Shown one piece after another: positions 1 through 9,380 of a stretch of DNA of 64,000 bases. This DNA comes from Microbacterium sp. BR1. GTDB taxonomy: Bacteria > Actinomycetota > Actinomycetes > Actinomycetales > Microbacteriaceae. Below the pieces are notes generated by a model that saw only the letters and a program-made list of their open reading frames with translations, did not search any database and was not told the DNA's origin. Position numbers and translations under genes: made by a program. Position 1 is the stretch's first letter; each line of letters begins with the position of its first letter. The stretch lies in NCBI RefSeq assembly GCF_002812725.1, contig NZ_NMUN01000004.1, positions 1-64,000 of the forward strand. Reading direction: 5' to 3'.

Positions 1-2303
1 CTCAGGGCATGGGACAGCGTCCCGCCGGCCCGCGCCCGGGCAACAACCCCTTCGCCAGCGCGCAGGGAATGGGCCAGCGCCCGTCCCCGACGCCCGGCAA
101 CATCCCGCGCCCGCAGGCGCCGCGTCCCGGCGCCCCGCGCCTCGGTGCACCGCGTCCCGGCGGGCCCGGTCGTCCCGGCGGACCCGGTCGTCCCGGCGGC
201 GCGCCGTTCCAGCAGCGTCCCGGCGGCCCCGGCCGTCCCGGCGGTGCCGGTGGTGGCGGGTTCCGTCCCGGTGCTCCCGGTGCGGGTGCGCCCGGCGGCG
301 GCTTCCCCGGTCGCCCCGGCGGTGGTGGCGGTCGTGGCCGCGGTCCCGGTGGTGGTACGGCAGGCGCGTTCGGTAAGGGCGGCGGCAAGTCCAAGCAGCG
401 CAAGTCGCGCAGGGCGAAGCGCCAGGAATTCGAGATGAGGGATGCCCCGGTCGTCGGTGGCGTCAACGTCTCGCGCGGTAATGGCGAGACGATCCGGATG
501 CGCCGAGGTGCATCGATCTCGGACTTCGCCGACAAGATCGAGAACATCACCGGCTACACCGTGCAGCCGGGCACGCTCGTCACCATCCTGTTCAACCTGG
601 GTGAGATGGCGACCGCGACCGAGTCGCTCGACGAGGCCACGTTCGAGGTCCTCGGCGAAGAGCTCGGCTACAAGATCCAGATGGTCTCGCCCGAGGACGA
701 AGACAAGGAGCTCCTCGAGAGCTTCGGTCTCGACCTCGATCAGGAGCTCGAGGACGAGAACGAGGACGACCTCGAGATCCGGCCCCCGGTCGTCACCGTC
801 ATGGGTCACGTCGATCACGGTAAGACCCGGCTCCTCGACGCGATCCGCAACGCCAACGTCGTCGCCGGCGAGGCGGGCGGCATCACGCAGCACATCGGTG
901 CCTACCAGGTGTGGACCGAGCACGAGGGCATCGAGCGTGCCATCACCTTCATCGACACCCCGGGTCACGAGGCGTTCACCGCCATGCGTGCACGTGGTGC
1001 GCAGGTGACGGACCTCGCGATCCTCGTGGTCGCGGCCGACGACGGCATCATGCCGCAGACGGTCGAGGCCCTGAACCACGCGCAGTCGGCGAACGTGCCG
1101 ATCGTCGTTGCCGTCAACAAGGTCGACAAGCCCGACGCCAACCCGGCGAAGGTTCGTCAGCAGTTGACCGAGTACGGGCTCGTCGCCGAGGAGTACGGCG
1201 GAGACGTGATGTTCGTGGATGTTTCGGCCACCAAGGGCCTGAACATCCAGGAGCTGCTCGATGCGGTGCTCCTGACGGCAGACGCGGGTCTCGACCTCAC
1301 GGCGAACCCGAACAAGGCCGCACGTGGTGTCGCGATCGAAGCCAAGCTCGACAAGGGCCGCGGTTCGGTCGCCACCGTCCTCATCCAGTCCGGAACGCTC
1401 CGGGTCGGAGATGCGATCGTGGCGGGCACGGCCTACGGCCGCGTGCGTGCGATGGCGGACGAGAACGGTGAGCCCGTGCTCGAGGCCTTCCCGTCGCGTC
1501 CCGTGCAGGTGCAGGGTCTGAACTCCGTGCCGCGCGCCGGTGACACGTTCATCGTGACCGACGAGGATCGCCTGGCCCGCCAGATCGCCGAGAAGCGTGA
1601 GGCTGCCGAGCGCAATGCCGCCCTGGCGAAGGCGCGCAAGCGCATCTCGCTCGAGGACTTCACCCGTGCGCTGCAAGAGGGCAAGGTCGAATCGCTCAAC
1701 CTCATCATCAAGGGTGACGTCTCGGGTGCCGTCGAGGCGCTCGAAGAGTCGCTCCTCAAGATCGAGGTCGACGACTCGGTGCAGCTGCGCATCATCCACC
1801 GTGGTGTCGGTGCGGTCACCGAGTCCGACATCAACCTCGCGACGATCGATAACGCGATCGTCATCGGGTTCAACGTCCGGCCCGACGCGAAGGCGCGCGA
1901 GCGCGCGGCTCGTGAGGGTGTCGACGTGCGGTTCTACTCCGTCATCTACAACGCGATCGACGACGTCGAGCAGTCCCTCACGGGCATGCTCAAGCCGGAG
2001 TTCGAAGAGAAGCAGTCGGGTGTGGCCGAGATCCGCGAGGTGTTCCGCTCCTCCAAGTTCGGGAACATCGCCGGTGTCATCGTCCGCAGCGGAACCATCA
2101 CCCGAAACGCCAAGGCTCGCGTCATCCGCGACGGCGTCGTCATCGCCGATGGTCTCGCCATCGAGTCGCTGCGTCGCTTCAAGGACGACGTCACCGAGGT
2201 GCGCACGGACTACGAGGCCGGTATCGGGCTCGGCAAGTTCAACGACATCCAGATCGGTGACGAGATCGAGACGACGGAAATGGTGGAGAAGCCGCGCGGC
2301 TGA
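1..2303 (+). CDS. infB: Translation initiation factor IF-2, 3' portion (5' end outside the window)
   Basis: IF-2 is the GTPase that places initiator tRNA on the 30S subunit and promotes subunit joining. The reading frame is open at the left edge, so the gene starts upstream. The visible part begins with a long Gly/Pro/Arg-rich low-complexity stretch (to about nt 400) typical of actinobacterial IF-2 N-termini. The G domain follows: the P-loop GHVDHGKT at nt 804-827, DTPGHEA near 955 and NKVDK near 1117. The C-terminal domains end in EMVEKPRG. It is followed by rbfA, as in the usual nusA-infB-rbfA cluster. Identification is secure; only the true start is missing. Confidence 0.97.
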   Translation, partial: QGMGQRPAGPRPGNNPFASAQGMGQRPSPTPGNIPRPQAPRPGAPRLGAPRPGGPGRPGGPGRPGGAPFQQRPGGPGRPGGAGGGGFRPGAPGAGAPGGGFPGRPGGGGGRGRGPGGGTAGAFGKGGGKSKQRKSRRAKRQEFEMRDAPVVGGVNVSRGNGETIRMRRGASISDFADKIENITGYTVQPGTLVTILFNLGEMATATESLDEATFEVLGEELGYKIQMVSPEDEDKELLESFGLDLDQELEDENEDDLEIRPPVVTVMGHVDHGKTRLLDAIRNANVVAGEAGGITQHIGAYQVWTEHEGIERAITFIDTPGHEAFTAMRARGAQVTDLAILVVAADDGIMPQTVEALNHAQSANVPIVVAVNKVDKPDANPAKVRQQLTEYGLVAEEYGGDVMFVDVSATKGLNIQELLDAVLLTADAGLDLTANPNKAARGVAIEAKLDKGRGSVATVLIQSGTLRVGDAIVAGTAYGRVRAMADENGEPVLEAFPSRPVQVQGLNSVPRAGDTFIVTDEDRLARQIAEKREAAERNAALAKARKRISLEDFTRALQEGKVESLNLIIKGDVSGAVEALEESLLKIEVDDSVQLRIIHRGVGAVTESDINLATIDNAIVIGFNVRPDAKARERAAREGVDVRFYSVIYNAIDDVEQSLTGMLKPEFEEKQSGVAEIREVFRSSKFGNIAGVIVRSGTITRNAKARVIRDGVVIADGLAIESLRRFKDDVTEVRTDYEAGIGLGKFNDIQIGDEIETTEMVEKPRG

Positions 2304-2313
2304 TCTTCTCCTC

Positions 2314-2342
2314 GGGTGCGGACGCGGATGTCGTCCGCACCC
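2314..2342 (+). terminator. Strong hairpin between infB and rbfA
   Basis: Arms GGGTGCGGACG (2314-2324) and CGTCCGCACCC (2332-2342) pair perfectly around a 7-nt loop, 11 nt after the infB stop. There is no T-tract, so it may be a partial terminator, a processing or stabilising element, rather than a full intrinsic terminator. rbfA still follows on the same strand about 150 nt later. Confidence 0.5.
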
Positions 2343-2489
2343 ACATCGGCTTCGGTTCCGGATGCCGGTGGCTTCAGCAGAGCGGGGCCCTACCCCGATG
2401 CTTACGCCACCGGCACCCGGAACCTCCGTCGTTCGTCGGTGGTCATTCTCCGCACGGCGAGGTTTTTGTGAAGAGAAAGAAGCAGGAAC

Positions 2490-2975
2490 ATGGGCAGTGA
2501 GAGAGCGGCACGACTCGCCGACCGCATCAAGGTCGTGCTGGCGGAGCGCCTCGAGAAGGGTCTGCGCGACCCCCGTCTCGGGTTCGTCACCATCACCGAT
2601 GTCCGTGTGACGGGCGACCTGCAGCACGCGAGCGTCTTCTACACGGTCCTCGGCTCCGAGGAAGAGCGCGCCGACAGCGCCAAGGCGCTCGCCTCGGCGA
2701 CCGGGATGCTGCGCTCCGAAATGGGCAAGCACCTCAACACGCGGTTGACGCCGTCGCTCGAGTTCATCCAGGACGCCCTGCCCGAGAACGCGGACGCCAT
2801 CTCTGCTCTCCTGCGCGAGGCCCGCGAGCGCGATGCCGCGGTGGCCGGGATCGCGGCATCAGCGACGTACGCGGGCGACGCCGACCCCTATGTCAAGCCG
2901 CGCGAGCTCGACGAGGCCGAGATCGAGGCCGACGAAGAGGGAATCGAAACGGAAGCGGACGAGACCGGCGACTGA
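2490..2975 (+). CDS. rbfA: 30S ribosome-binding factor A
   Basis: RbfA assists late 16S rRNA 5'-end maturation and 30S assembly. The 161-aa product starts MGSERAARLADRIKVVLAER and contains the family's LGFVTITDVRVTGDLQHASVFY core with its KH-like fold. The last 30 residues are an acidic Asp/Glu tail. The ATG is preceded by an AAGCAGGA-type ribosome binding site. It lies downstream of infB, as expected. Its stop is only 9 nt from the stop of the convergent mutY. Confidence 0.95.
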   Translation: MGSERAARLADRIKVVLAERLEKGLRDPRLGFVTITDVRVTGDLQHASVFYTVLGSEEERADSAKALASATGMLRSEMGKHLNTRLTPSLEFIQDALPENADAISALLREARERDAAVAGIAASATYAGDADPYVKPRELDEAEIEADEEGIETEADETGD

Positions 2976-2984
2976 CCTCCGCGG

Positions 2985-3884
2985 TCACGCGCCCGGTAGG
3001 CGCAGCAGGCCGTCGGATGCCTCGGCCAGGCCATCCGCGATGAGGGAGTCGATCGCACGGTGACGCTGCGACGCATCCGGCCAGTCCGCGATGATGCTCT
3101 CGAGCACGACCGGACCGTCCGCATGGCGTAGCGCGCGCAGAATCGCCCCGCGCGTCTGGCGGTCGCTGCCCTCGTAGCGCGCCTGACGCGGGCGGGTATC
3201 GCCGGTGTCGGGATATCCCGCGGCGCGCCAGGCACAGGAACGCGCGATCGGGCACGAATCGCAGCGGGGTGAGCGCGCGGTGCACACCACCGCGCCGAGT
3301 TCCATCGCGGCGGCGTTCACGATCGTGGAGCGCCCGACGTCGACGGGGAGGACGGCGCGCATGTCGTCGAGGTCCCGCCGATGCGCGGGTCCGGGCTGCG
3401 AACGTCCGGCGACCACCCGAGCGAGGACGCGGCGGGTGTTGGTGTCGACGACGGGCTCGCGCAGACCGTAGGCGAACACCGCGACGGCGCGTGCGGTGTA
3501 GTCGCCGATCCCGGTGAGTGCGAGCAGTGCCTCGACGTCCGCCGGGACGACCCCGCCGTGGCGTTCGGTGATCTCACTCGCCGCCCGGTGCAGCCAGAGG
3601 GCGCGACGCGGATAGCCGAGGTTCGCCCACTGTCGTACGGCTTCGGCCGGAGCATCCGCCGCCAACGCCGCCGGAGTCGGCCAGCGCTCGAGCCATGCCT
3701 CGAGGTGCGGTACGACGCGGTTGACCGGGGTCTGCTGCAGCATGAACTCGCTGACGAGCACACCCCACGCTCCGAAACCGGTGCGCCGCCAGGGCAGCTC
3801 GCGCGCGGTCGCGGCGTACCAATCGATGAGCTCAGGCACCCACCCGACCTCCGCCGCCGCGTCGGGACGGACGAATGCGGGCAC
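2985..3884 (-). CDS. mutY: A/G-specific adenine glycosylase
   Basis: This base-excision repair enzyme removes adenine mispaired with 8-oxoguanine. Visible features are SEFMLQQTPV with the catalytic Glu, the helix-hairpin-helix LTGIGDYTARAV, the catalytic Asp in VDTNTRRV, and a 4Fe-4S cluster pattern C-x6-C-x2-C-x5-C (CTARSPRCDSCPIARSC). At 299 aa it lacks most of the C-terminal NUDIX-like domain of the E. coli enzyme, which is common in actinobacteria. The frame is open further upstream. The GTG at 3884 was chosen because a TAGGGT hexamer ends 7 nt before it. It is inserted head-on into the infB-rbfA-truB-ribF block. Confidence 0.9.
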   Translation of the reverse strand: MPAFVRPDAAAEVGWVPELIDWYAATARELPWRRTGFGAWGVLVSEFMLQQTPVNRVVPHLEAWLERWPTPAALAADAPAEAVRQWANLGYPRRALWLHRAASEITERHGGVVPADVEALLALTGIGDYTARAVAVFAYGLREPVVDTNTRRVLARVVAGRSQPGPAHRRDLDDMRAVLPVDVGRSTIVNAAAMELGAVVCTARSPRCDSCPIARSCAWRAAGYPDTGDTRPRQARYEGSDRQTRGAILRALRHADGPVVLESIIADWPDASQRHRAIDSLIADGLAEASDGLLRLPGA

Positions 3885-3922
3885 GGGTTCCACCCTATGT
3901 TCCCCGCACCCCGTCCGTCCCC

Positions 3923-3989
3923 GAGCGCGAGACTTCACCTATGTCCTGTTTCGGTGCGTAAAACGTGACACGGGTGAAGTCTCGCGCTC
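3923..3989. repeat. Perfect 17-bp inverted repeat between divergent mutY and the kinase gene
   Basis: GAGCGCGAGACTTCACC (3923-3939) is exactly complementary to GGTGAAGTCTCGCGCTC (3973-3989), with a 33-nt AT-richer spacer. It sits between two divergent starts, upstream of the -10 elements of both genes, so it is not a terminator for either. It belongs to a set of similar long intergenic palindromes in the window. Confidence 0.8.
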
Positions 3990-4026
3990 ACGGGTGAGGG
4001 GGATGTGCGGGTCGTAGGCTGGGGGG

Positions 4027-4710
4027 ATGCGCCTGCCCGTCACGCCCCGTACGACTCTGCTGCGGGAGCTCCGTGACGAGGTGCGGCGGTCATACCGGGC
4101 CGGGCGCGTGCTCATCGCGGTGGACGGTATCGACGGTGCCGGCAAGACCGTCTTCGCGGACGGACTCGCCGACGTGTTCGCGGAAGACGGGACATCCGTC
4201 TTCCGTGCCTCGATCGACGGCTTTCACCGGCCCCGTGCCGAGCGGTACGCCCGCGGACGGGACTCGCCGGAGGGTTTCTACCTCGACTCGTACGACGAGG
4301 CGACGCTCCGGCGCGTGCTCATCGACCCGTTCCGCGAGGGCGCCACGATGCCCTCGACCGGGTTCCAACTCGCCGCCTGGGATGTCGACCGGGACGTTCC
4401 CGCCGAGGCGCGCTGGGTGACGGGTCCCGAGGACGCCGTGCTCATCATCGACGGCATCTTCCTGCACCGCCCCACCCTGCGGGGACTCTGGCACTGGTCG
4501 GTGTGGCTCGAGGTGCCGGTCGATGTCGCGACGCGGCGCATGGCCCTGCGCGACGGCTCCGACCCCGATCCCGCCGCACCCGCCAACCACCGTCACCGTG
4601 CTGGGCAGGAACTGTATCGGCGCGAGTCGGCGCCGTCGCGCGCCGCGTCCGTGATCGTCGACAACACCGACCCCGAGCATCCGCGGCGCCTGTACGCCGA
4701 TTTCTGCTGA
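4027..4710 (+). CDS. P-loop uridine kinase-like protein
   Basis: The 227-aa product has a Walker A motif GIDGAGKT at residues 34-41, followed by an FRASIDGFHRPRAERY segment like the substrate-binding region of uridine and related nucleoside kinases. An IIDGIFLHRP Walker B-like strand follows. Phosphorylation of a nucleoside or similar small molecule is likely, but the substrate cannot be told from sequence. A TAGGCT hexamer (4015-4020) ends 6 nt before the ATG, suggesting a leaderless mRNA. The stop codon overlaps the start of truB (TGATG), so the two are probably translated together. Confidence 0.75.
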   Translation: MRLPVTPRTTLLRELRDEVRRSYRAGRVLIAVDGIDGAGKTVFADGLADVFAEDGTSVFRASIDGFHRPRAERYARGRDSPEGFYLDSYDEATLRRVLIDPFREGATMPSTGFQLAAWDVDRDVPAEARWVTGPEDAVLIIDGIFLHRPTLRGLWHWSVWLEVPVDVATRRMALRDGSDPDPAAPANHRHRAGQELYRRESAPSRAASVIVDNTDPEHPRRLYADFC

Positions 4711-5666
4711 TGGCCAGCCCGCACGGACCCGGCATCCTGCTCGTCGACAAGCCGGGAGGCATGACGAGCCACGATGTCGTATCACGCGCCCGGAAGGCGC
4801 TCGGCACCCGCAAGATCGGCCACGCGGGCACGCTCGACCCGCTCGCGACCGGGCTGCTCCTGCTGGGGGTGGACTCGGCGACGCGCCTGCTGACCTATCT
4901 CGTCGGACTCGACAAGACCTACGAGGCGACGATCCGGCTCGGCGCGGCGACGGACTCGGATGACTCGGATGGCGAGATCGTCTCGCGTGCCGACCCACGG
5001 GTGCTCGCCGCGGTCGACGCCGCGGCCATCCAGGCCCCGATCGCCGCTCTCACCGGACGCATCTCTCAGGTCCCGAGTACGGTGTCGGCCATCAAGATCG
5101 GCGGACGCCGCGCCTATGACCTCGCCCGTGCGGGCGAGGAGGTCGTGCTCGCGTCGCGCGAGGTGACCGTCTCGCGCTTCGAGGTGCTCGACATCCGGCG
5201 CACGGACGACGGGACCGGCACGGGCAGCGTCGACGTGGACGTCGTCGTGGACTGCTCGAGCGGCACCTACATTCGCGCGCTCGCGCGCGATCTCGGCTCG
5301 GCACTCGGGGTCGGGGGGCACCTCACGGCTCTTCGTCGCACCCGCGTCGGACCGTTCGGGATCGCGGATGCCGTGGGTCCCGACGCGATCGCGACAGAAC
5401 CTCTGCTCTCGTCCGCCGATGTCGCGGTGCGCGTGCTCGGGGGTATCCGGGTCACGGATGCCGAGGCATCCGCACTGCGTCACGGGCAGCGCTTGACCGG
5501 AGCGGCCGGGCGCATCGTCGGCGAACACGCGGCTGCCATCGACCCCGCGGGCGAACTCATCGGCGTCGTCGGCCGCCGCGGAGACGACCTGAAGAGCCTG
5601 ATGAATCTGCCGACCGGAGCCGCGCGCGACGTGCCCGCCGTGGTGGACGATGGGGGAGACCGATGA
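4710..5666 (+). CDS. truB: tRNA pseudouridine(55) synthase
   Basis: TruB isomerises U55 in the T-loop of tRNAs. The 318-aa product begins MASPHGPGILLVDKPGGMTS. It has the catalytic motif HAGTLDPLATGLLL with Asp43, and SGTYIRALARDLG further on. The frame is open upstream, but the ATG at 4710 overlaps the kinase stop and fits the family's N-terminus. Its end overlaps the next membrane-protein gene by 4 nt. Its position between rbfA and ribF matches the usual bacterial cluster. Confidence 0.95.
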   Translation: MASPHGPGILLVDKPGGMTSHDVVSRARKALGTRKIGHAGTLDPLATGLLLLGVDSATRLLTYLVGLDKTYEATIRLGAATDSDDSDGEIVSRADPRVLAAVDAAAIQAPIAALTGRISQVPSTVSAIKIGGRRAYDLARAGEEVVLASREVTVSRFEVLDIRRTDDGTGTGSVDVDVVVDCSSGTYIRALARDLGSALGVGGHLTALRRTRVGPFGIADAVGPDAIATEPLLSSADVAVRVLGGIRVTDAEASALRHGQRLTGAAGRIVGEHAAAIDPAGELIGVVGRRGDDLKSLMNLPTGAARDVPAVVDDGGDR

Positions 5667-6031
5667 TCCTGTGGCTCACGATCGCGCAGGTCGTCGTCGC
5701 CGTCGCAGCCGGGCTCTTCTGCCTGATCGCCGGGCTTGCGGGACGTCGGCCCAGCGATGGGACCGTCGGCTCGCTCGCGCTGATCGAGCTGTTGCTCATC
5801 GTGCAGGTCGTCGTCGCGATCGTCGCTCCTTTCGTCGGCAATCCGCCGGCCGGGAGCGCGTTGGAGTTCTGGGTCTATCTCGTATCCGCGGTCCTTCTGC
5901 CCGCCGCCGGGGTGGCGTGGGCGCTCGTGGAGCGCAGTCGCTGGAGCACCGTGATCATGGGTGTCGTCGCCCTCTCCATCGCGGTCATGGTCTGGCGCAT
6001 GCACGTCATCTGGACCGCGCCGATCGGCTGA
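5663..6031 (+). CDS. Small four-helix membrane protein, unknown function
   Basis: The 122-aa product is almost entirely hydrophobic, with about four predicted membrane segments (starting near residues 4, 39, 70 and 98) separated by short loops. I recognise no catalytic motif or family. It overlaps the truB stop by 4 nt (ATGA), so it is translationally coupled to truB and likely a true gene of the truB-ribF operon. Confidence 0.75.
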   Translation: MILWLTIAQVVVAVAAGLFCLIAGLAGRRPSDGTVGSLALIELLLIVQVVVAIVAPFVGNPPAGSALEFWVYLVSAVLLPAAGVAWALVERSRWSTVIMGVVALSIAVMVWRMHVIWTAPIG

Positions 6032-6103
6032 GCGCCGCGGGTGCCCGCGGCTCGACATCGGGCGCCTCTCGGCGAGGTCGGATCGCCGTAGGATTGTCGG
6101 GAT

Positions 6104-6568
6104 ATGAGTTCTTCTGCGCGCCGACGGATGACCGGCATCGGACGTGTGCTGGTCGCGGTGTACGCCATCATGGCGCTCGCCGCCCTCGGCCGCTCGTTCG
6201 TGCAGATCGCGCAACGCTTCGACGAAGCCCCCATCGCGTACTCGCTCTCGGCCCTCGCGGCCGCCGTCTACGTGCTGGCGACGCTCGCGCTCGTCTTCGC
6301 CGGGACGCGCCGCTGGTACGTCGTGGCGTGGATCGCCATCACGTTCGAGCTGCTGGGTGTCCTGATCGTCGGAACGCTCAGCCTCGTGATCCCCGACGTC
6401 TTCCACCACCCCACGGTCTGGTCCGTATTCGGCTACGGCTATCTCTTCATCCCGCTCGTGCTGCCGTTCGTGGGCCTGTGGTGGCTGCGGACTCATCCGC
6501 CCGCGGCACAGGCCGACGTTCAGGCCGAGGTCGAATCCGAAGCGCCCGCCACCGAGGCGCGGCGATGA
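6104..6568 (+). CDS. Small four-helix membrane protein, unknown function
   Basis: The 154-aa product has about four hydrophobic segments, then an acidic Ala/Glu-rich cytoplasmic tail (QAEVESEAPATEARR). The region WYVVAWIAITFELLGVLIVG is typical of small actinobacterial membrane proteins beside ribF, but no function is known to me. A TAGGAT hexamer (6089-6094) lies 9 nt before the ATG, so it may have its own promoter. The stop overlaps the ribF start (ATGA). Confidence 0.75.
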   Translation: MSSSARRRMTGIGRVLVAVYAIMALAALGRSFVQIAQRFDEAPIAYSLSALAAAVYVLATLALVFAGTRRWYVVAWIAITFELLGVLIVGTLSLVIPDVFHHPTVWSVFGYGYLFIPLVLPFVGLWWLRTHPPAAQADVQAEVESEAPATEARR

Positions 6569-7560
6569 TCCTCTTCCACTCCCCGGACGAGGTACCCGAT
6601 GACTTCGGGCCCTCCGTCGTGGCGATCGGCAAGTTCGACGGCGTCCACGCCGGTCATCGCGCGATCATCCAGAAGATGCTCGTGGATGCCGCGGGTATCG
6701 GTGCTCGGTCCGCGATCGTGACGTTCGATCGGCATCCGCTCGCGCTCCTCAACCCGCAGAAGCGTCCGCCTGCGCTCGTCGAAGCCCATCAGAAGGCCGC
6801 CCTGCTGTCGATGACGGGAATCGACGCGACGCTCATGCTCGCGTTCGATGAGAGCCTGGCCTCGGAAGAGCCCGAGGACTTCGTGCGCCGCGTTCTCGTC
6901 GAGTCGTTGCACGCCCGACTGGTGCTGGTCGGTGAAGATTTCCGGTTCGGACGCGGGGGCGCGGGCGATGCGGCGCTGCTGCGGCGTCTCGGCGAGAAGT
7001 ACGGCTTCGGCGTCGACGAGATCCCCGACGTGCGCAGTTCTCCGGCCGGGCGTCGTGTCTCGTCGACGTGGATTCGCGAGCTCCTCGCGGATGGGGATGT
7101 CGCGGCCGCCGCGAAGCTGCTCGGTCGACCGCCCGCGGTGTGGGGCGAGGTCGTTCACGGCGCCAAGCGCGGGCGTGAGCTCGGATATCCGACCGCGAAT
7201 CTCGAGCCGGCGACCGAGGGGCTGGTTCCGGGCGACGGGATCTACGCGGGCTGGCTCATCGACGGCGTCGCCGCGAGCGCCCCGGGCACGCGTGTGCGGT
7301 ACCCGGCCGCCATTTCGGTGGGGGACAACCCGACCTTCGACGACGTCCACCGCCGCCAGGTCGAGGCGTACGTGCTCGACGAGACCGACCTCGACCTGTA
7401 CGGGCATATCGTCGAGGTGCAGTTCGTCGCACGCCTCCGCGGAATGTCCGCCTTCGCCGGGATCGAGGCGCTCAAAGTCCAGATGGCGGACGACGTCGAG
7501 CGGGCCCGCGAGATCCTGTTGACCGCTCCCGTGGCCCCGGACATGTCCCGTCGGGCCTGA
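6565..7560 (+). CDS. ribF: Bifunctional riboflavin kinase / FAD synthetase
   Basis: This enzyme phosphorylates riboflavin to FMN and adenylates FMN to FAD. The 331-aa product has the N-terminal nucleotidyltransferase motif GKFDGVHAGHRA, the SSTWIRELL motif, and a C-terminal flavokinase domain with GYPTANLEP. The frame is open well upstream; the ATG at 6565 was chosen because it overlaps the preceding stop and gives the family N-terminus. It is the last gene of the infB-to-ribF block. Confidence 0.95.
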   Translation: MILFHSPDEVPDDFGPSVVAIGKFDGVHAGHRAIIQKMLVDAAGIGARSAIVTFDRHPLALLNPQKRPPALVEAHQKAALLSMTGIDATLMLAFDESLASEEPEDFVRRVLVESLHARLVLVGEDFRFGRGGAGDAALLRRLGEKYGFGVDEIPDVRSSPAGRRVSSTWIRELLADGDVAAAAKLLGRPPAVWGEVVHGAKRGRELGYPTANLEPATEGLVPGDGIYAGWLIDGVAASAPGTRVRYPAAISVGDNPTFDDVHRRQVEAYVLDETDLDLYGHIVEVQFVARLRGMSAFAGIEALKVQMADDVERAREILLTAPVAPDMSRRA

Positions 7561-7620
7561 CGGGCGCCCGTCAGCGCCACGCTCCCCGGCTGAATCCGTC
7601 AGCGCTGCTCGGTCACGCCG

Positions 7621-8340
7621 TCAGTACGACGACTCGTCGATCGCGGCGCTGGTCTCGTCGCCGCTCAGACGCGCACGGAGCTCGCCGAGGATCGTCGCGC
7701 TGGCGCTCGTGCCGAGCCGCGTCGCACCGGCCGCGAGCATCTCGAGCGCGGTGTCGAGTCCGCGAACACCGCCGGATGCCTTGACCTGAACACCGGGCCC
7801 GACGCTCGCACGCATCAGCTCGACGTGGGGGACGGTCGCGCCGCCGCCCGCGAAACCCGTGGAGGTCTTGACGAAGTCGGCACCACCCGCCTCGGTCAGG
7901 CGGCTGCCCCGGGCGATCTGCTCGTCGTCGAGCAGCGACGTCTCGAGGATGACCTTGGTGATCAGGCCGCCGGCCGCTTCGACCACCGCGGCGATATCGG
8001 CGGTGACCTCGGCGTCGAAGCCGGACCGCAGCCATCCGATGTTCACGACCATGTCGAGCTCGGTCGCGCCGTCCGCGATCGCCTGACGAGCCTCGGCGAC
8101 CTTCGCCGCGGTCGACGTCGTGCCGTGAGGAAAGCCGATGACGGTGCCGACGGCGACGCCGGTGCCCTCGAGCCGTGCGACGGCGTACGGGATGTCGGAG
8201 GGGCGGACGCACACGCTGAATACGCGCCACAGGGCCGCCGTCTCGAGCTCGGCGTCGACGTCGGCGCGTGTGAAGTCGGGCTTGAGGATCGCGTGGTCGA
8301 GAGTGGCCGCCAGCGCGGCCTCGGTGATGTCGAGGGGCAT
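7621..8340 (-). CDS. deoC: Deoxyribose-phosphate aldolase
   Basis: DeoC cleaves 2-deoxyribose 5-phosphate to acetaldehyde and glyceraldehyde 3-phosphate in deoxynucleoside catabolism. The 239-aa product shows the Schiff-base lysine in FVKTSTGF (K158), the second lysine in VKASGGVRG (K187) and Asp96 in ELDMVVNIG. A TACGCT hexamer ends 6 nt before the ATG on the minus strand, suggesting a leaderless mRNA. It is convergent with ribF and divergent from the glycerophosphodiesterase. No other deo genes are nearby. Confidence 0.95.
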   Translation of the reverse strand: MPLDITEAALAATLDHAILKPDFTRADVDAELETAALWRVFSVCVRPSDIPYAVARLEGTGVAVGTVIGFPHGTTSTAAKVAEARQAIADGATELDMVVNIGWLRSGFDAEVTADIAAVVEAAGGLITKVILETSLLDDEQIARGSRLTEAGGADFVKTSTGFAGGGATVPHVELMRASVGPGVQVKASGGVRGLDTALEMLAAGATRLGTSASATILGELRARLSGDETSAAIDESSY

Positions 8341-8401
8341 GCTTCCAGCGTACGCGGCGCCGCTGGTTGGGGCAGCCCCGGACAGGGGATCGCGACGAGG
8401 T

Positions 8402-8432
8402 GTAACGAATAGGTAACGGCGGGGTCTACAGT
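8402..8432 (+). promoter_or_regulatory. Promoter with 11-bp-spaced GTAACG direct repeat before the glycerophosphodiesterase
   Basis: GTAACG occurs at 8402-8407 and 8413-8418, an 11-bp period, and is followed by a -10-like TACAGT at 8427-8432. The repeat covers the -35 position, as for activator-dependent promoters. Response regulators of the PhoP type use 11-nt direct repeats and often control glycerophosphodiesterases, but the repeat sequence itself is not the known Streptomyces PHO box, so regulation is only inferred. Confidence 0.35.
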
Positions 8433-8477
8433 GGGCTCACGCGTCGACGGAGACGCGACCGTCTCGAAAGGCCGACG

Positions 8478-9368
8478 ATGCCCGAAGCCGTCGCCGACGG
8501 GCGCGCTGCCACTCGCGGCGTCGGCCCGCTGATCGTTGTCGCCGTGCTCGCCGCCGCGAGCCTGACGGTCGCGTTCCTCGGCGCTTCGCCCGCGCCCGTT
8601 TCGGCCCACGAACTGATGGGGGCCACACGAGACCCCGGTCAGGCGGCGTTCGTCGCGAGCCACCGGGGTGACGCAGGCAGCGCGCCGGAGAACACACTTC
8701 CGGCGATCCGGGCCGCGATCGCCGCCGGATTCGACTACGTCGAGGTCGATGTCGCGCTCACCGTCGATGGTGCGGCCGTCCTGATGCACGACGCCACGGT
8801 CGATCGGACCACGAACGGATTCGGCCGCCTCTCGCAACTCTCGCTGGCGGAGGTTCGAGCCCTGGACGCCGGCGGGTGGTTCGGCCCGGCTTTCGCGGGA
8901 ACCCCGGTGCCGTTGGTCGAGGAATTCCTCGATCTGCTCGCGGCATCCCCGACCCGCGCGGTGATCGAGTTGAAGGGGGAGTGGACGCCGGTCGCGGTCG
9001 GGCATCTCGTCGCCGAGATCGACGCGCGGGGTCTGGAGCGCCGGGTCGCCGCGGCGAGTTTCGATGCCCGGACCCTGGCCCTGGTGGCGCGCGAGTCCGA
9101 CGTCATCTCCCGGCTCGCCATCCTGCGCGCACTTCCCGCGGATGTCGTGGACGCGGCACGTTCGCTCGGGGTGCGCGGCGTGCTCGTGAAGGGAAGCGCG
9201 GTGATCGCGCGCCCCGAGATCGTCGACGAACTGCATGCCTCGGGCATCCGCGTCGTCGTCTACACGTTCAACGAGGATCGGGAGTGGCGCGATGCCGTCG
9301 ACATCGGCGTCGATGGCATCGTGACGGATCGGCCCGGGACGTTGTCGACCTGGTTGGCGTCTTCCTGA
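8478..9368 (+). CDS. Secreted glycerophosphodiester phosphodiesterase
   Basis: The enzyme hydrolyses glycerophosphodiesters to glycerol 3-phosphate and an alcohol. The 296-aa product has a basic N-terminus and one hydrophobic stretch ending PAPVSAHE, consistent with a signal peptide or anchor. The GDPD domain follows, with SHRGDAGSAPENT and its catalytic His, the metal-binding YVEVDVALTVDG, and LMHDATVDRTTNG. The ATG follows a GAAAGG ribosome binding site. It likely scavenges phosphate or glycerol outside the membrane. Confidence 0.9.
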   Translation: MPEAVADGRAATRGVGPLIVVAVLAAASLTVAFLGASPAPVSAHELMGATRDPGQAAFVASHRGDAGSAPENTLPAIRAAIAAGFDYVEVDVALTVDGAAVLMHDATVDRTTNGFGRLSQLSLAEVRALDAGGWFGPAFAGTPVPLVEEFLDLLAASPTRAVIELKGEWTPVAVGHLVAEIDARGLERRVAAASFDARTLALVARESDVISRLAILRALPADVVDAARSLGVRGVLVKGSAVIARPEIVDELHASGIRVVVYTFNEDREWRDAVDIGVDGIVTDRPGTLSTWLASS

Positions 9369-9380
9369 TCCACCGCGGGA

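Noticed and set aside
2..550. Long frame antisense to the start of infB
   Set aside because: It encodes a Pro/Arg/Gly low-complexity sequence that is simply the reverse of the [12 protein letters not shown] IF-2 region; typical high-GC shadow frame.
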